A stretch of DNA of 64,000 nt from an uncultured Bacteroidales bacterium (GCA_900315705.1 ONAB01000001.1:62001-126000), one strand, 5' to 3'. Counted from the first letter of the stretch, positions 1 to 8,367 are shown. The notes: a model not told the origin generated them from the letters alone. Made by a program: numbers and translations.

Positions 1-284
1 CGGAATCCAAGCACGTCATCAATGTGCAGCTGCGCAATGCGATGCAGATGTGCGACGACGCCAATGTCCGTAATGTGGCCGAAGCCCACACGGTCGGCAA
101 CAACGATGTGTGCAGCACCATCCTCAAGGCTGCCAAGGATATGGACGCCAACCTGATTACCATTATGCGTGAGGAGCAGGAGACTGATTTCACCGCCTCT
201 CGCAATATGCGCCAGATTCTGAGCACCTCGGCTCTGCCGCTGCTCATTATCCCCAACCGCAACACGTTCTCGGTCGGCCGATAG
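1..284 (+). CDS. Universal stress protein (UspA family), C-terminal part
   Basis: The reading frame is open from the left edge, so the gene begins outside the window; about 94 C-terminal residues are present. The end of the domain has the alternating pattern of the UspA fold: a helix, a segment around NNDVCSTILKAAKDMDANLI, and the last strand ALPLLIIPN, where family members usually carry a VLVV/P motif. The usual ATP-binding G-2x-G-9x-G(S/T) signature is not intact, although RNMRQILSTSALPLLIIP occupies its place, so nucleotide binding is uncertain. A clear intrinsic terminator follows within 30 bases, so this gene ends its transcription unit. Confidence 0.7.
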   Translation, partial: ESKHVINVQLRNAMQMCDDANVRNVAEAHTVGNNDVCSTILKAAKDMDANLITIMREEQETDFTASRNMRQILSTSALPLLIIPNRNTFSVGR

Positions 285-310
285 TCGTCCGCGCTGTTGA
301 CAAAAACCAT

Positions 311-346
311 AAAGACGTTCCACCCAAGCCGTGGGACGTCTTTTTT
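311..346 (+). terminator. Intrinsic terminator of the stress-protein gene
   Basis: Bases 311-323 pair with 331-343 (13 bp, one G-T wobble) around a 7-base loop and run into six T. The stem lies inside the longest upstream extension of the next reading frame, which argues that the next gene starts downstream at 378. Confidence 0.85.
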
Positions 347-377
347 CAAATCCACAGGTTACAATATTATATTATAT

Positions 378-956
378 ATGGTCAAGAAAAACGGAAAAAG
401 AATCCTGCGGGCGGGCAATATGCTGAACCCTTCCCCGGTAGTGATGGTCAGCTGCGGCAGTTCCATCGATGAGTACAACATCATCACCATCGCCTGGACG
501 GGCACCCTCTGCTCCGACCCGCCGATGTGCTTCATCTCCGTGCGGCCCCAACGCCATTCGTATGAAATCATCAAAAGGAGCGGCGAGTTTGTCATCAACC
601 TGGTCAGCCGCGACCTGGTCACTGCCGCCGACTGGTGCGGGGTGCGCTCCGGCCAAAAGTACCACAAGTTTCTCGAGACAGGTCTCACCCCGACGAGAGC
701 CACGAAAGTGCAGGCTCCGCTCATCCACGAAGCCCCGGTGAACCTCGAATGCAAGGTCAAGCAGATTGTGCCGCTGGGCACCCACGATATGTTCATCGCC
801 GACATTGTGGCCGTGCACGCCGCCGAATCGCTCTTCAATCACAAGACCGATGCCTTGGAATTGCAACGTGCTCATTTAGTGAGTTATTCGCACGGGCACT
901 ACTATGAACTCGGCAAGATTCTCGGCAAGTTTGGATTCTCTGTGGAGAAAAAATAG
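378..956 (+). CDS. Flavin reductase family protein (FMN-binding split barrel)
   Basis: A 192-residue protein starting at the ATG at 378; a longer frame from 297 runs through the upstream terminator and is rejected. The N-terminal PSPVVMVSCG, then DEYNIITIAW and PPMCFISVRPQRHSYEII, match the flavin-binding strand-turn elements of the flavin reductase-like (DIM6/NTAB) family. These proteins bind FMN and often act as NAD(P)H:flavin oxidoreductases or flavoredoxins. The C-terminal half carries the usual LECKV and IADIVAVHA strands. The substrate cannot be told. No TAnnTTTG box is obvious in the AT-rich leader. Confidence 0.8.
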   Translation: MVKKNGKRILRAGNMLNPSPVVMVSCGSSIDEYNIITIAWTGTLCSDPPMCFISVRPQRHSYEIIKRSGEFVINLVSRDLVTAADWCGVRSGQKYHKFLETGLTPTRATKVQAPLIHEAPVNLECKVKQIVPLGTHDMFIADIVAVHAAESLFNHKTDALELQRAHLVSYSHGHYYELGKILGKFGFSVEKK

Positions 957-1072
957 CCCATATTTTTTTATCAACATTTTCACCTCTTTTTTTATAAACA
1001 CCTTGATACAAACGGCAAAGGAGTGTTTATAAAATCTACCCCTCAAAAAAGGGCCCATCGCCAAAATAATTT

Positions 1073-1080
1073 TATTTTTG
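1073..1080 (+). promoter_or_regulatory. Promoter -7 box of nrdDG (TATTTTTG)
   Basis: A TAnnTTTG box of the Bacteroidota sigma-ABfr type sits 6 bases before the predicted riboswitch, so transcription would start at about the first riboswitch base. No clear -33 TTTG element is seen. Confidence 0.7.
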
Positions 1081-1083
1081 CAA

Positions 1084-1250
1084 CCGGTATCAGGTTCCTT
1101 GAGATCAATAGGGAATCCTGTGAAAATCAGGAGCTATTCCCGTAGCTGTGAGGTTCTTATAAAGCCTTCGGTATAATGCCACTGACAATTCACCATTGTT
1201 GGGAAGGCGCCGGAGGAGGACCAAGCCAGAAGACCTGCCTGACACCAGAT
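1084..1250 (+). promoter_or_regulatory. Cobalamin (B12) riboswitch upstream of nrdD
   Basis: The closing stem pairs GGTATCAGG (1086-1094) with CCTGACACC (1238-1246). The conserved B12 box GCCACTG is at 1178-1184, followed by GGGAAGGCGCC and the CCAAGCCAGAAGACCTGCC segment typical of the adenosylcobalamin aptamer. Downstream, 1256-1272 (GCTTT/AAAGC), 1282-1293 (CTATC/GATAG) and 1309-1327 (AAGTTG/CAACTT) can form small hairpins. None has a T run, so I infer control of translation rather than attenuation. Ligand-bound RNA should reduce expression of the B12-independent reductase that follows. Confidence 0.92.
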
Positions 1251-1351
1251 TTGTAGCTTTCGGGATAAAAGCATACGTGTCCTATCGGGATAGTCTTGCC
1301 TACCTGTAAGTTGCCTTATTAGTACAACTTAACAAACCACACAAACAACCT

Positions 1352-3457
1352 ATGATTGCTGACATCTACATCATCAAACGAAACGGAAAGAGAGAGCCTT
1401 TTTCCGTGGACAAAATCCGCAACGCCATCTCCAAGGCCTTCATCTCCGTGGGCGGTTTTGCCTCTCAGGAGGCGATGACCAATATCCTGAGTCGCCTCAA
1501 CATCTATGACGGCATCGCCGTGGAGGAGATCCAGAACCAGGTGGAGCGTTCCCTGATGGCGGAACGTTACTACGAGGTGGCCAAGGCCTACATCCTCTAT
1601 CGCCAGAAGCATTATGAGGACCGTGAGGTGAAGGACAAGATGGAGTTCCTCATCAACTACTGCAACGCGCGCAACGCCGCCACGGGCAGCAAGTACGATG
1701 CCAACGCCAATGTGGAGCGCAAGAATATCGCCACACTTATCGGCGAACTGCCCAAGTCAAGCTTTATACGCCTCAACCGCCGTATGCTCTGCGACCGCAT
1801 CAAGGATGTCTATGGCAAGGAGTTGGCGGACAAGTACCTCTATTACCTCAACAACCATTTCATCTACAAGAATGATGAGACTAGCATCGCCAACTACTGT
1901 GCCAGCGTGACGATGTACCCCTGGCTGCTCAACGGCACCCAGAGCATCGGCGGCAACGCCTCACGCCCCACCAACCTCAAGTCGTTTTGCGGCGGCTTCG
2001 TCAATATGGTGTTTATGGTTTCCAGTATGCTCAGCGGTGCCTGCGCCACTCCCGAGTTCCTGATGTATATGAACTATTTCATCGAGCTCGAATACGGCCC
2101 CGACTATTACAAGGAAGCCGACAAGGTGGTGGACCTCTCCCTCAAGCAGCGTACCATCGACAAGGTTATCACCGACTGTTTCGAGCAGGTGGTCTATACC
2201 ATCAACCAGCCCTCCGGCGCCCGTAATTTCCAGTCAGTGTTCTGGAATATCGCATATTACGACAAGTTCTACTTCAAGAGCCTCTTCGCCAACTTCCGCT
2301 TCCCCGACGGCAGCGAGCCCCATTGGGATTCGCTCAACTGGCTGCAGAAGCGTTTTATGCGTTGGTTCAACAAAGAGCGTACCCGCGCCGTGCTCACCTT
2401 CCCGGTGGAAACGATGGCCCTGCTCTCCAAGGACGGCGACGTGCTGGACAAGGAGTATGGCGACTTCACGGCCGAGATGTATGCGGAAGGGCACTCCTTC
2501 TTCACCTATCTCAGCGACAATGCCGACTCTTTGAGTAGCTGCTGCCGCCTCCGCAACGAGATTCAGGACAATGGTTTCAGCTATACTCTCGGCGCCGGCG
2601 GTGTCTCCACGGGCTCCAAAAGTGTGCTCACCATCAACCTCAATCGCTGCATCCAGTATGCCCACCGTAACAACATCCCCTACCTCGAGTTTTTGGAGGA
2701 GATGGTGGACCTTACCCATAAGGTACAAATCTGCTACAACGAGAACCTCAAGTATCTGCTTGAAAAGGGAATGCTGCCGCTCTTCGACGCCGGTTACATT
2801 GCAATGTCGCGCCAATATCTGACCATCGGCATCAACGGTTTGGTGGAGGCTGCCGAATACCTCCATATCCCCATCACCGACAATCCTCAGTATCAGAATT
2901 TTGTAGAGGAGATTCTCGGTTTGATAGAGACCTACAACAAGCGCTATCGCACCAAGGACCTGCTTTTCAACTGCGAGATGATTCCGGCGGAAAACGTGGG
3001 TGTGAAGCACGCCAAGTGGGACCGCGAGGATGGCTATCAGGTGCCCCGCGACTGCTACAACAGCTACTTCTACATTGTGGAGGATCCCAATACCAATCCG
3101 TTGGACAAGTTCCGTCTGCACGGCCGCAAGTATATCACCCACCTTACCGGTGGTTCCGCCCTTCACCTCAATCTGGAAGAGCATCTGTCGCAAAGCCAAT
3201 ATCGCCAGTTGCTTCGCGTGGCGGCAGTTGAAGGTTGCAACTACTTCACCTTCAATATTCCCAACACCGTTTGCAACGATTGTGGTCACATCGACAAGCG
3301 TTATCTCAAGGAGTGTCCCGTCTGCCACAGCAAGAATGTGGACTACCTCACGCGCGTGATTGGCTATATGAAACGGGTGAGCAGTTTCTCCGAGGCACGT
3401 CAGGAAGAGGAACACCGTCGTTACTACGCCAATGCGACCCACGATGAAGTTCTATAA
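1352..3457 (+). CDS. nrdD: Anaerobic (class III) ribonucleoside-triphosphate reductase
   Basis: NrdD makes dNTPs from NTPs without oxygen, using a glycyl radical installed by NrdG. The 701-residue protein has an N-terminal ATP-cone (about residues 3-95, starting DIYIIKRNGKREPFSVDKI) for allosteric control, the barrel core with the FCGGFVNMV segment, a four-cysteine zinc site (C641, C644, C655, C658) and the glycyl-radical motif RVIGY with G671. All are intact. It is preceded by a cobalamin riboswitch and overlaps nrdG, so the pair is one transcription unit. Length and motifs fit a functional enzyme. The riboswitch suggests that the genome also has a B12-dependent class II enzyme; that is inference. 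Confidence 0.97.
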   Translation: MIADIYIIKRNGKREPFSVDKIRNAISKAFISVGGFASQEAMTNILSRLNIYDGIAVEEIQNQVERSLMAERYYEVAKAYILYRQKHYEDREVKDKMEFLINYCNARNAATGSKYDANANVERKNIATLIGELPKSSFIRLNRRMLCDRIKDVYGKELADKYLYYLNNHFIYKNDETSIANYCASVTMYPWLLNGTQSIGGNASRPTNLKSFCGGFVNMVFMVSSMLSGACATPEFLMYMNYFIELEYGPDYYKEADKVVDLSLKQRTIDKVITDCFEQVVYTINQPSGARNFQSVFWNIAYYDKFYFKSLFANFRFPDGSEPHWDSLNWLQKRFMRWFNKERTRAVLTFPVETMALLSKDGDVLDKEYGDFTAEMYAEGHSFFTYLSDNADSLSSCCRLRNEIQDNGFSYTLGAGGVSTGSKSVLTINLNRCIQYAHRNNIPYLEFLEEMVDLTHKVQICYNENLKYLLEKGMLPLFDAGYIAMSRQYLTIGINGLVEAAEYLHIPITDNPQYQNFVEEILGLIETYNKRYRTKDLLFNCEMIPAENVGVKHAKWDREDGYQVPRDCYNSYFYIVEDPNTNPLDKFRLHGRKYITHLTGGSALHLNLEEHLSQSQYRQLLRVAAVEGCNYFTFNIPNTVCNDCGHIDKRYLKECPVCHSKNVDYLTRVIGYMKRVSSFSEARQEEEHRRYYANATHDEVL

Positions 3458-3920
3458 TTACGATATTGTCTTTCAGGAAATTCCCGATGAGGTGACGCTG
3501 GCCATCAACATCACCCATTGTCCGAACCATTGTGTGGGCTGCCATAGTCCGCACTTATGGGAAGATATCGGGCACGAGTTGACCGAAGAGGTCATCGACA
3601 ACCTGACAGCCAAATACAAGAATCTCATCACGTGTGTCTGCCTGATGGGGGGCGACCGCCAATGGCCTGAGGTGAAGCGCTTGATGGGGCACGTGCGCCG
3701 TCATACCAAGCTCCATACGGCCTGGTACTCCGGGCGTGAGCAATTCCCCGACGCCGCCACCAACACGACATCTTCCTCTTTGTCTTTGTTCGATTATGTG
3801 AAATTGGGACCCTACCGCCCTGACTTGGGCGGCCTCAAGTCCAAAACTACCAACCAGCGGATGTATCGGGTGGACAAAGGTAAAATGGTGGATATCACTA
3901 ACCGTTTCTGGCCCCGTTAG
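3444..3920 (+). CDS. nrdG: Anaerobic ribonucleotide reductase activating protein
   Basis: NrdG is a radical-SAM enzyme that uses a [4Fe-4S] cluster and S-adenosylmethionine to generate the glycyl radical on NrdD. The cluster motif CPNHCVGC gives CX3CX2C at residues 26-33 of a 158-residue protein. I chose the ATG at 3444 (MKFYNYD), which overlaps nrdD by 14 bases; an ATG at 3432 would add four residues. The stop codon overlaps the stop of the convergent dipeptidase gene. MGGDRQWPEV takes the place of the usual GGEP-like motif. Confidence 0.96.
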   Translation: MKFYNYDIVFQEIPDEVTLAINITHCPNHCVGCHSPHLWEDIGHELTEEVIDNLTAKYKNLITCVCLMGGDRQWPEVKRLMGHVRRHTKLHTAWYSGREQFPDAATNTTSSSLSLFDYVKLGPYRPDLGGLKSKTTNQRMYRVDKGKMVDITNRFWPR

Positions 3921-3937
3921 AATCCGGTCCAGAAGCG
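3903..3937. terminator. Palindrome over the convergent nrdG/dipeptidase stop codons
   Basis: CGTTTCTGG (3903-3911) pairs with CCAGAAGCG (3929-3937), with one wobble. Both stop codons lie in the loop and overlap each other (TAG at 3918-3920 on plus, TAA at 3917-3919 on minus). There is no T run, so if it terminates transcription it is not a classical intrinsic terminator. Confidence 0.4.
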
Positions 3938-5515
3938 TTCCCACATACTGGCTTCCATCTCCTGCCAGGTCTGGCGCGTGGCACCGGCAAAGTCAGACGT
4001 GTATCGGTTGAGCAGAGCCTGCGCTTCTTCTTTCTTTCCATTGTTCAGCAATTCCTGAGTGCGTTTTTCCAAGGCGGGCAGTTCGTCAAATGCCTTGTCC
4101 TCGTACCGTTGGATATTGTCATAGAACATCTTTTTGACAAGGCCCCAGCGCACTTGGCCAAGTTTGTTGGCCTTGCGGTAGTGCCAAAGAGCCGCGTTCT
4201 CATTGTAGCGGAAATGGCCGCATATATCAAAGCCTGCGGGCATCTTGGAGGCACCGGAGAAGACAGGGATGCGCGGACTTTGGCCAGGGTTTTCAAGCGA
4301 GAACCAGCAGAGCGCCCCTATCTCGTCGGGCATCCACGCGCGGCATTGCGTGATGAATGAGTATGAGCACCACGACATTGCCACGCCGCGGTAGAAGGTC
4401 ACCGCGTCGGGTTTCAGCATATTGTACATAGCGCGCTCGCTGGCGTCCATCCAGGGGTTGGCGTTGGGGCACACCACCGTGTCGGTGACAATCTCCCCGT
4501 TTACTTTGCGCTTGCGCGGATAGAGCAGGTTCTGGGTCTGGTCCAGCTCAGGACACCCCTCGTAGTTGGCCCGAAACAGTTCCATCACCTTGCGCACATC
4601 GACCTTCTGGTCAGGCTTGATGGAGAAGGGCAGTTCCTCGGCATCGAGGGCGAGGTGCAATGACGGGGCCAGCTCGTTGAAGATGTACCACTCGCGTTCC
4701 TTGAAGTTCTTGCCGTTGCTATAGGAGGAGGGGAAGGCCTTGTACCACACAAAGTCGCCTTTGCCATCCCAGAGGCCGTACTTCTTGGCCACTTTTTCGA
4801 TATTGTCGGAGCAGAGGAAGTAGTCTTTGTTCTTGCGGTCGAGTTTGCCGATGCGGGGCACGTTGCAGCTCACGGCCACCTCGTCGTCGGGCACGCGCTG
4901 TGCGACCCAGATGCCGCCGAGCTTGTCGGGGCCCTCGCCGAGGATTTCCATCTGCCACACCTCCTTTTTGTCAGCGATGGTGATGCACTCACCGCCATCC
5001 CCATAGCCGTACTGGGCTACCAGCTCGCCGATGAGGCGGATGGCGTCACGGGCATTGTCGCAGCGTTGCAGTGCTATGCGTTCCAGCTCTTCAATGAGGA
5101 ACATCCCGTTGGGGTTCACCAGCGTGTCGGGGCCCGAGAAAGTGCTCTCGCCAATGGCCAGTTGCTTCTCGTTGAGGCAGGGATAGGCCGTGTTCATATA
5201 GGCGTAAGTGTGAGGCGCTTCGGGAATTTCACCCGCCAAGGTCATTCCTTCCATACTCTTGGGCGTCTCGGTGTGCATTGTGCCTTTATAGACCTTGTGC
5301 ATCGTGCCGGGCTTGTGGTCAGCGGCAGGCTCCATCGTCACCCAGGTGCGGTATTTGCTGTCGCAGGTGTGCGAGGTAATCACCGACCCGTCGGTAGTGG
5401 CCTTGCAGCCCACCATAATGGAGGTGCAGTTGGCCCCCACCAACTCGGTCTCCTGACTGAATAGGGGAGAAAAAAATATGCAAACAAGTGCGAACAGGAG
5501 GAATGCGTGTTTCAT
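3917..5515 (-). CDS. C69 family dipeptidase, secreted
   Basis: A 532-residue protein with a signal peptide (about residues 1-20, ending PLFSQ) followed by the Ntn-hydrolase core of peptidase family C69 (PepD type). The catalytic Cys is C30 in ANCTSIMVG, next to the family pattern TTDGSVITSHTCD. In this family the nucleophile is exposed by removal of the leader. Further conserved blocks are YGYGDGGECITIADKKEVWQ and the C-terminal SLENPGQSPRIPV segment. It probably cleaves dipeptides in the periplasm as part of amino-acid uptake. It stands alone, with its own promoter at 5569-5576, and converges on nrdG. Confidence 0.9.
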   Translation of the reverse strand: MKHAFLLFALVCIFFSPLFSQETELVGANCTSIMVGCKATTDGSVITSHTCDSKYRTWVTMEPAADHKPGTMHKVYKGTMHTETPKSMEGMTLAGEIPEAPHTYAYMNTAYPCLNEKQLAIGESTFSGPDTLVNPNGMFLIEELERIALQRCDNARDAIRLIGELVAQYGYGDGGECITIADKKEVWQMEILGEGPDKLGGIWVAQRVPDDEVAVSCNVPRIGKLDRKNKDYFLCSDNIEKVAKKYGLWDGKGDFVWYKAFPSSYSNGKNFKEREWYIFNELAPSLHLALDAEELPFSIKPDQKVDVRKVMELFRANYEGCPELDQTQNLLYPRKRKVNGEIVTDTVVCPNANPWMDASERAMYNMLKPDAVTFYRGVAMSWCSYSFITQCRAWMPDEIGALCWFSLENPGQSPRIPVFSGASKMPAGFDICGHFRYNENAALWHYRKANKLGQVRWGLVKKMFYDNIQRYEDKAFDELPALEKRTQELLNNGKKEEAQALLNRYTSDFAGATRQTWQEMEASMWERFWTGF

Positions 5516-5568
5516 AGATGACTAATATTTAAGATGTTGTAATAATAATGAACGGTTGTAAAAACGGG

Positions 5569-5576
5569 CAAAAATA
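5569..5576 (-). promoter_or_regulatory. Promoter -7 box of the C69 dipeptidase gene
   Basis: Reads TATTTTTG on the minus strand, 54 bases before the start codon. Confidence 0.6.
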
Positions 5577-5649
5577 CTAAAAATACACATTAAGAATAAA
5601 GTGTTCAAACTTCCTTTTTTTTGATGCGGTCTTGCTCGCATCTTTTTTA

Positions 5650-5657
5650 TATATTTG
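5650..5657 (+). promoter_or_regulatory. Promoter -7 box of the DUF1846 gene
   Basis: TATATTTG lies 27 bases before the ATG at 5684. It is inside the longest open frame, so the longer start at 5621 is rejected. Confidence 0.65.
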
Positions 5658-5683
5658 CACCCCGTATTGCTAATGCGAAAATT

Positions 5684-7159
5684 ATGAAAATAGGTTTTAA
5701 CAACGACCAGTACCTGAAAATACAGTCGGAACACATCAAAGAGCGCATTTCCAAATTCGGGGACAAGCTCTATCTTGAGTTTGGGGGCAAACTTTTCGAT
5801 GATTTCCACGCCAGCAGGGTGTTGCCGGGTTTTCAGCCCGACAGCAAATTGCGGATGTTGATGCAATTGAAAGACGATGCGGAAATTGTCATTGTCATCA
5901 GTGCCATCGACATTGAGAAGAACAAAGTGCGGGGTGACATCGGCATCACCTACGATGAGGATGTCTTGCGCCTGCGCGAAGTGTTCCAGAGCCGTGGACT
6001 CTATGTGGGTTCCGTGGTTATCACGCACTATAACGGACAGGTCGGTGCGGTTGCCTACCGCGAGCGTCTCGAGCGTCTGGGCATCCGTGTCTATTATCAT
6101 TATACCATCGAAGGATATCCCACCAATGTTGATCTTATCGATTCAGAGGAGGGATTTGGCAAAAACGACTATGTGGAGACCAGCCGTCCGTTGGTGGTGG
6201 TTACAGCACCTGGACCGGGCAGTGGCAAGATGGCTGTCTGTCTCAGTCAGTTGTATCAGGAGAACCGCAGGGGACTTAAGGCGGGGTATGCCAAGTTTGA
6301 GACCTTCCCCATCTGGAGCATCCCATTGAAGCATCCGGTGAATGTGGCTTACGAGGCTGCCACCGCTGACCTCAATGATGTCAATATGATTGATCCGTTC
6401 CATTTGGAGGCCTACGGCAAAACCGCAGTCAACTACAACCGTGACATAGAGATATTCCCGGTGTTGAATGCTATCTTTGAAGGCATCTACGGAGAGAATC
6501 CTTATAAGTCGCCCACCGATATGGGGGTCAATATGGCTGGTTTCTGCATCTCTGACGATGCAGTGTGCTGTGAGGCTTCCCGTCAGGAGGTGATTCGACG
6601 TTATTTCACCGCATTATGCAATCTGGCCATCGGAAAATCCTCCGAAAACGAAGTCAACAAAATCGCCTTGTTGATGAAGCAGGCGAAAATCAAGGTTGAA
6701 GATCGTCGGGCCACGGTGGCTGCCCGCGAGCGCAGAGAACTGTCGGGAGTGGCGGCGGCCGCCATTGAGTTGGCTGACGGAACGCTCATCACCGCCAAGA
6801 CCAGTTCGCTGTTGGGACCGAGCGCCGCTTTGTTGCTCAATGCCACCAAGCATCTGGCCGGCATCGATCACGGCGTCAAACTCATTCCGCAGGAGATGAT
6901 AGAGCCCATACAGAAGACCAAGGTCTCCCTGTTGCACGGCAATAATCCGAGGCTCCACACCGATGAGGTGCTGGTGGCGCTCTCTATGTTGAGTTTGAAT
7001 GATGACAACTGTCGCCGTGCCTTGGAGTGTCTGCCGCAACTGAAGGGCTGCCAAGTGCATTCCACAGTGATGCTTAGCGAGATTGATCACAAGATTTTCA
7101 AAAAACTCGGCATTGGCCTCACCTGCGACCCGATTCGCAAAAAGGTTTCGAAAGGATGA
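5684..7159 (+). CDS. DUF1846 family protein
   Basis: A 491-residue cytosolic protein that matches the DUF1846 family over its whole length. The N-terminus MKIGFNNDQYLKIQSEHI and FGGKLFDDFHASRVLPGF are family hallmarks. Residues 177-182 (GPGSGK) form a P-loop-like motif, preceded by VVVTAP, and suggest nucleotide binding. Structures of family members exist but a reaction is not settled to my knowledge, so no function is claimed. It is monocistronic, with its own promoter, and is convergent with the Rpn gene four bases downstream. No signal peptide or membrane segment is seen. Confidence 0.9.
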   Translation: MKIGFNNDQYLKIQSEHIKERISKFGDKLYLEFGGKLFDDFHASRVLPGFQPDSKLRMLMQLKDDAEIVIVISAIDIEKNKVRGDIGITYDEDVLRLREVFQSRGLYVGSVVITHYNGQVGAVAYRERLERLGIRVYYHYTIEGYPTNVDLIDSEEGFGKNDYVETSRPLVVVTAPGPGSGKMAVCLSQLYQENRRGLKAGYAKFETFPIWSIPLKHPVNVAYEAATADLNDVNMIDPFHLEAYGKTAVNYNRDIEIFPVLNAIFEGIYGENPYKSPTDMGVNMAGFCISDDAVCCEASRQEVIRRYFTALCNLAIGKSSENEVNKIALLMKQAKIKVEDRRATVAARERRELSGVAAAAIELADGTLITAKTSSLLGPSAALLLNATKHLAGIDHGVKLIPQEMIEPIQKTKVSLLHGNNPRLHTDEVLVALSMLSLNDDNCRRALECLPQLKGCQVHSTVMLSEIDHKIFKKLGIGLTCDPIRKKVSKG

Positions 7160-7163
7160 TGGG

Positions 7164-8171
7164 TTAGAGATTCTCTATTTCATTAACGGAAAGTCCAGTG
7201 ATTTCGGTGATAAGATCGAAAGGAAGTCCGTTGCGCTTCATTTTGGCGGCCATTTCCAATGCCGCCTCTTTGCGTCCTTCTTTGCGTCCCTCTTTGCGTC
7301 CTTCTTTGCGTCCTTCTTTGCGTCCCTCTTTACGTCCTTCCTTGCGTCCTTTCTCAAGCCCCTTCTCAAGTCCCTCCTCAAGTCCCTTTTCCAGCCCTAT
7401 TTGATGACCCTCGGCCAATCCTTTCTCCAAGCCGATGGCACGTCCCTCGAGCATAGCCGTTTCCAATTGGTCCTCATAAATGGCAATATCCATAAAATGA
7501 CGGTCATACACCCTGCGTTCTTTGTCACTCATCATCATATAGATGAGTTTCTTCCGCGCCTCTTCAAGTCCGGGCACAATAGTGTCGTCCTTGATGTTGC
7601 CGTTCCCAAAATAGTCCATCCACTCCTCCAAAGGTGTTTCGGCCTTTTTATTGAACGAATTGACCCTTAAAATATAGTATTCGGGGAAAACATCGTTGAT
7701 GGGGCGCATCCCTAATATGTCGCGTTCGCGGTCGTTTACCTGCAAAATGTCGTGTTTGTTCACCCCGCGGAATACGGTCTCCCCGTGATAAATATAATCA
7801 TCTCCGGTGCCCATATCGAAATAGATGATGTTGATACTGTACACTTTCTTGATCTGCTCGTATTTCAAGCCCTTCTCGATGTGCTCCGTGACGGCCTTGG
7901 AAGCGCCGAAGAGTATTCGTTCCAAGTAGTGCATTTCACGGGCTTGTTGGATTTCCACGATGATGATTTCATCCCGGGTGTTGCGCGCCTTTATGTCCAC
8001 ACGGTTCGTTTTTCCCCGCTCGTTATCCTTGTTGCTTTCGCTTTCCAGAATTTCCACAATGGTGATTTTTTCACCCAGAAGCACCGTCAGGAATCCTTCC
8101 AATATGTCAAAATTGGCCTTGTCGCGGAGCATATGCTTGGCCGCCCAGTCGAATCTGATATACTTTTCCAT
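7164..8171 (-). CDS. Rpn family PD-(D/E)XK nuclease, copy 1
   Basis: A 335-residue member of the Rpn (recombination-promoting nuclease, formerly putative transposase) family. The N-terminal nuclease domain shows D59 in RVDIKAR and E73-x-Q75 in IVEIQQ, the metal and catalytic positions of the fold. The C-terminus is a charged helix built of four-residue units: GLEK/GLEE-type units, then seven exact GRKE units (residues 275-302), then AALEMAAKMK and ITGLSVNEIE. The start at 8171 is set by a promoter at 8200-8207 inside a longer frame. A run of three Met codons (7530-7538, residues 212-214) is a candidate internal start for a short C-terminal product. It is the paralogue of the gene at 17557. 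Confidence 0.88.
   Translation of the reverse strand: MEKYIRFDWAAKHMLRDKANFDILEGFLTVLLGEKITIVEILESESNKDNERGKTNRVDIKARNTRDEIIIVEIQQAREMHYLERILFGASKAVTEHIEKGLKYEQIKKVYSINIIYFDMGTGDDYIYHGETVFRGVNKHDILQVNDRERDILGMRPINDVFPEYYILRVNSFNKKAETPLEEWMDYFGNGNIKDDTIVPGLEEARKKLIYMMMSDKERRVYDRHFMDIAIYEDQLETAMLEGRAIGLEKGLAEGHQIGLEKGLEEGLEKGLEKGRKEGRKEGRKEGRKEGRKEGRKEGRKEAALEMAAKMKRNGLPFDLITEITGLSVNEIENL
7266..7349 (-). repeat. 12-bp tandem repeat encoding seven GRKE units
   Basis: Seven near-identical 12-bp units, in frame with the Rpn nuclease gene. Unit copies differ only by silent third-base changes. Adding or losing units keeps the frame, so slippage would change helix length without breaking the protein. 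Confidence 0.9.
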
Positions 8172-8199
8172 TGCTTTTTGATTTTGATTTTCAAGTCCG

Positions 8200-8207
8200 C
8201 AAAGATA
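8200..8207 (-). promoter_or_regulatory. Proximal promoter box of Rpn copy 1 (TATCTTTG)
   Basis: Lies 36 bases before the start codon, exactly the spacing found in Rpn copy 2. Confidence 0.75.
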
Positions 8208-8271
8208 CCCTTTTTTTTCTTTATTTATCATATTGTTAGATTTTTTTGTTTATGTATTTTTAAAACGGCGG

Positions 8272-8279
8272 CAAAAATA
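8272..8279 (-). promoter_or_regulatory. Distal promoter box of Rpn copy 1 (TATTTTTG)
   Basis: Lies 72 bases upstream of the proximal box. Copy 2 has the same pair of boxes with the same 72-base spacing. Confidence 0.55.
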
Positions 8280-8319
8280 CAAAAAAAATCTTTATTTTTT
8301 ATCGAAATCAAAATGATAA

Positions 8320-8359
8320 ATAAAAATAAAGTTAAATTAACGTGGATTTGTTAATTTAA
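8320..8359 (-). terminator. Likely terminator of the GtrA-like gene
   Basis: A perfect 11-bp inverted repeat, GTTAAATTAAC at 8330-8340 and its complement at 8349-8359, with an 8-base loop. On the minus strand it is followed by a T-rich stretch and lies just after the gtrA-like stop codon. Confidence 0.6.
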
Positions 8360-8367
8360 CAGAGGGG

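Noticed and set aside
297-377. Longer N-terminus of the flavin reductase gene
   Set aside because: The extension would translate through a strong intrinsic terminator, so the start was moved to 378.
2234-3442. 402-residue open frame antisense to nrdD
   Set aside because: nrdD is unmistakable on the plus strand. The antisense frame has no recognisable domain.
7266-7349. Short direct repeats that could suggest a CRISPR array
   Set aside because: 12-bp units without spacers and in frame within a protein-coding gene. No cas genes nearby.
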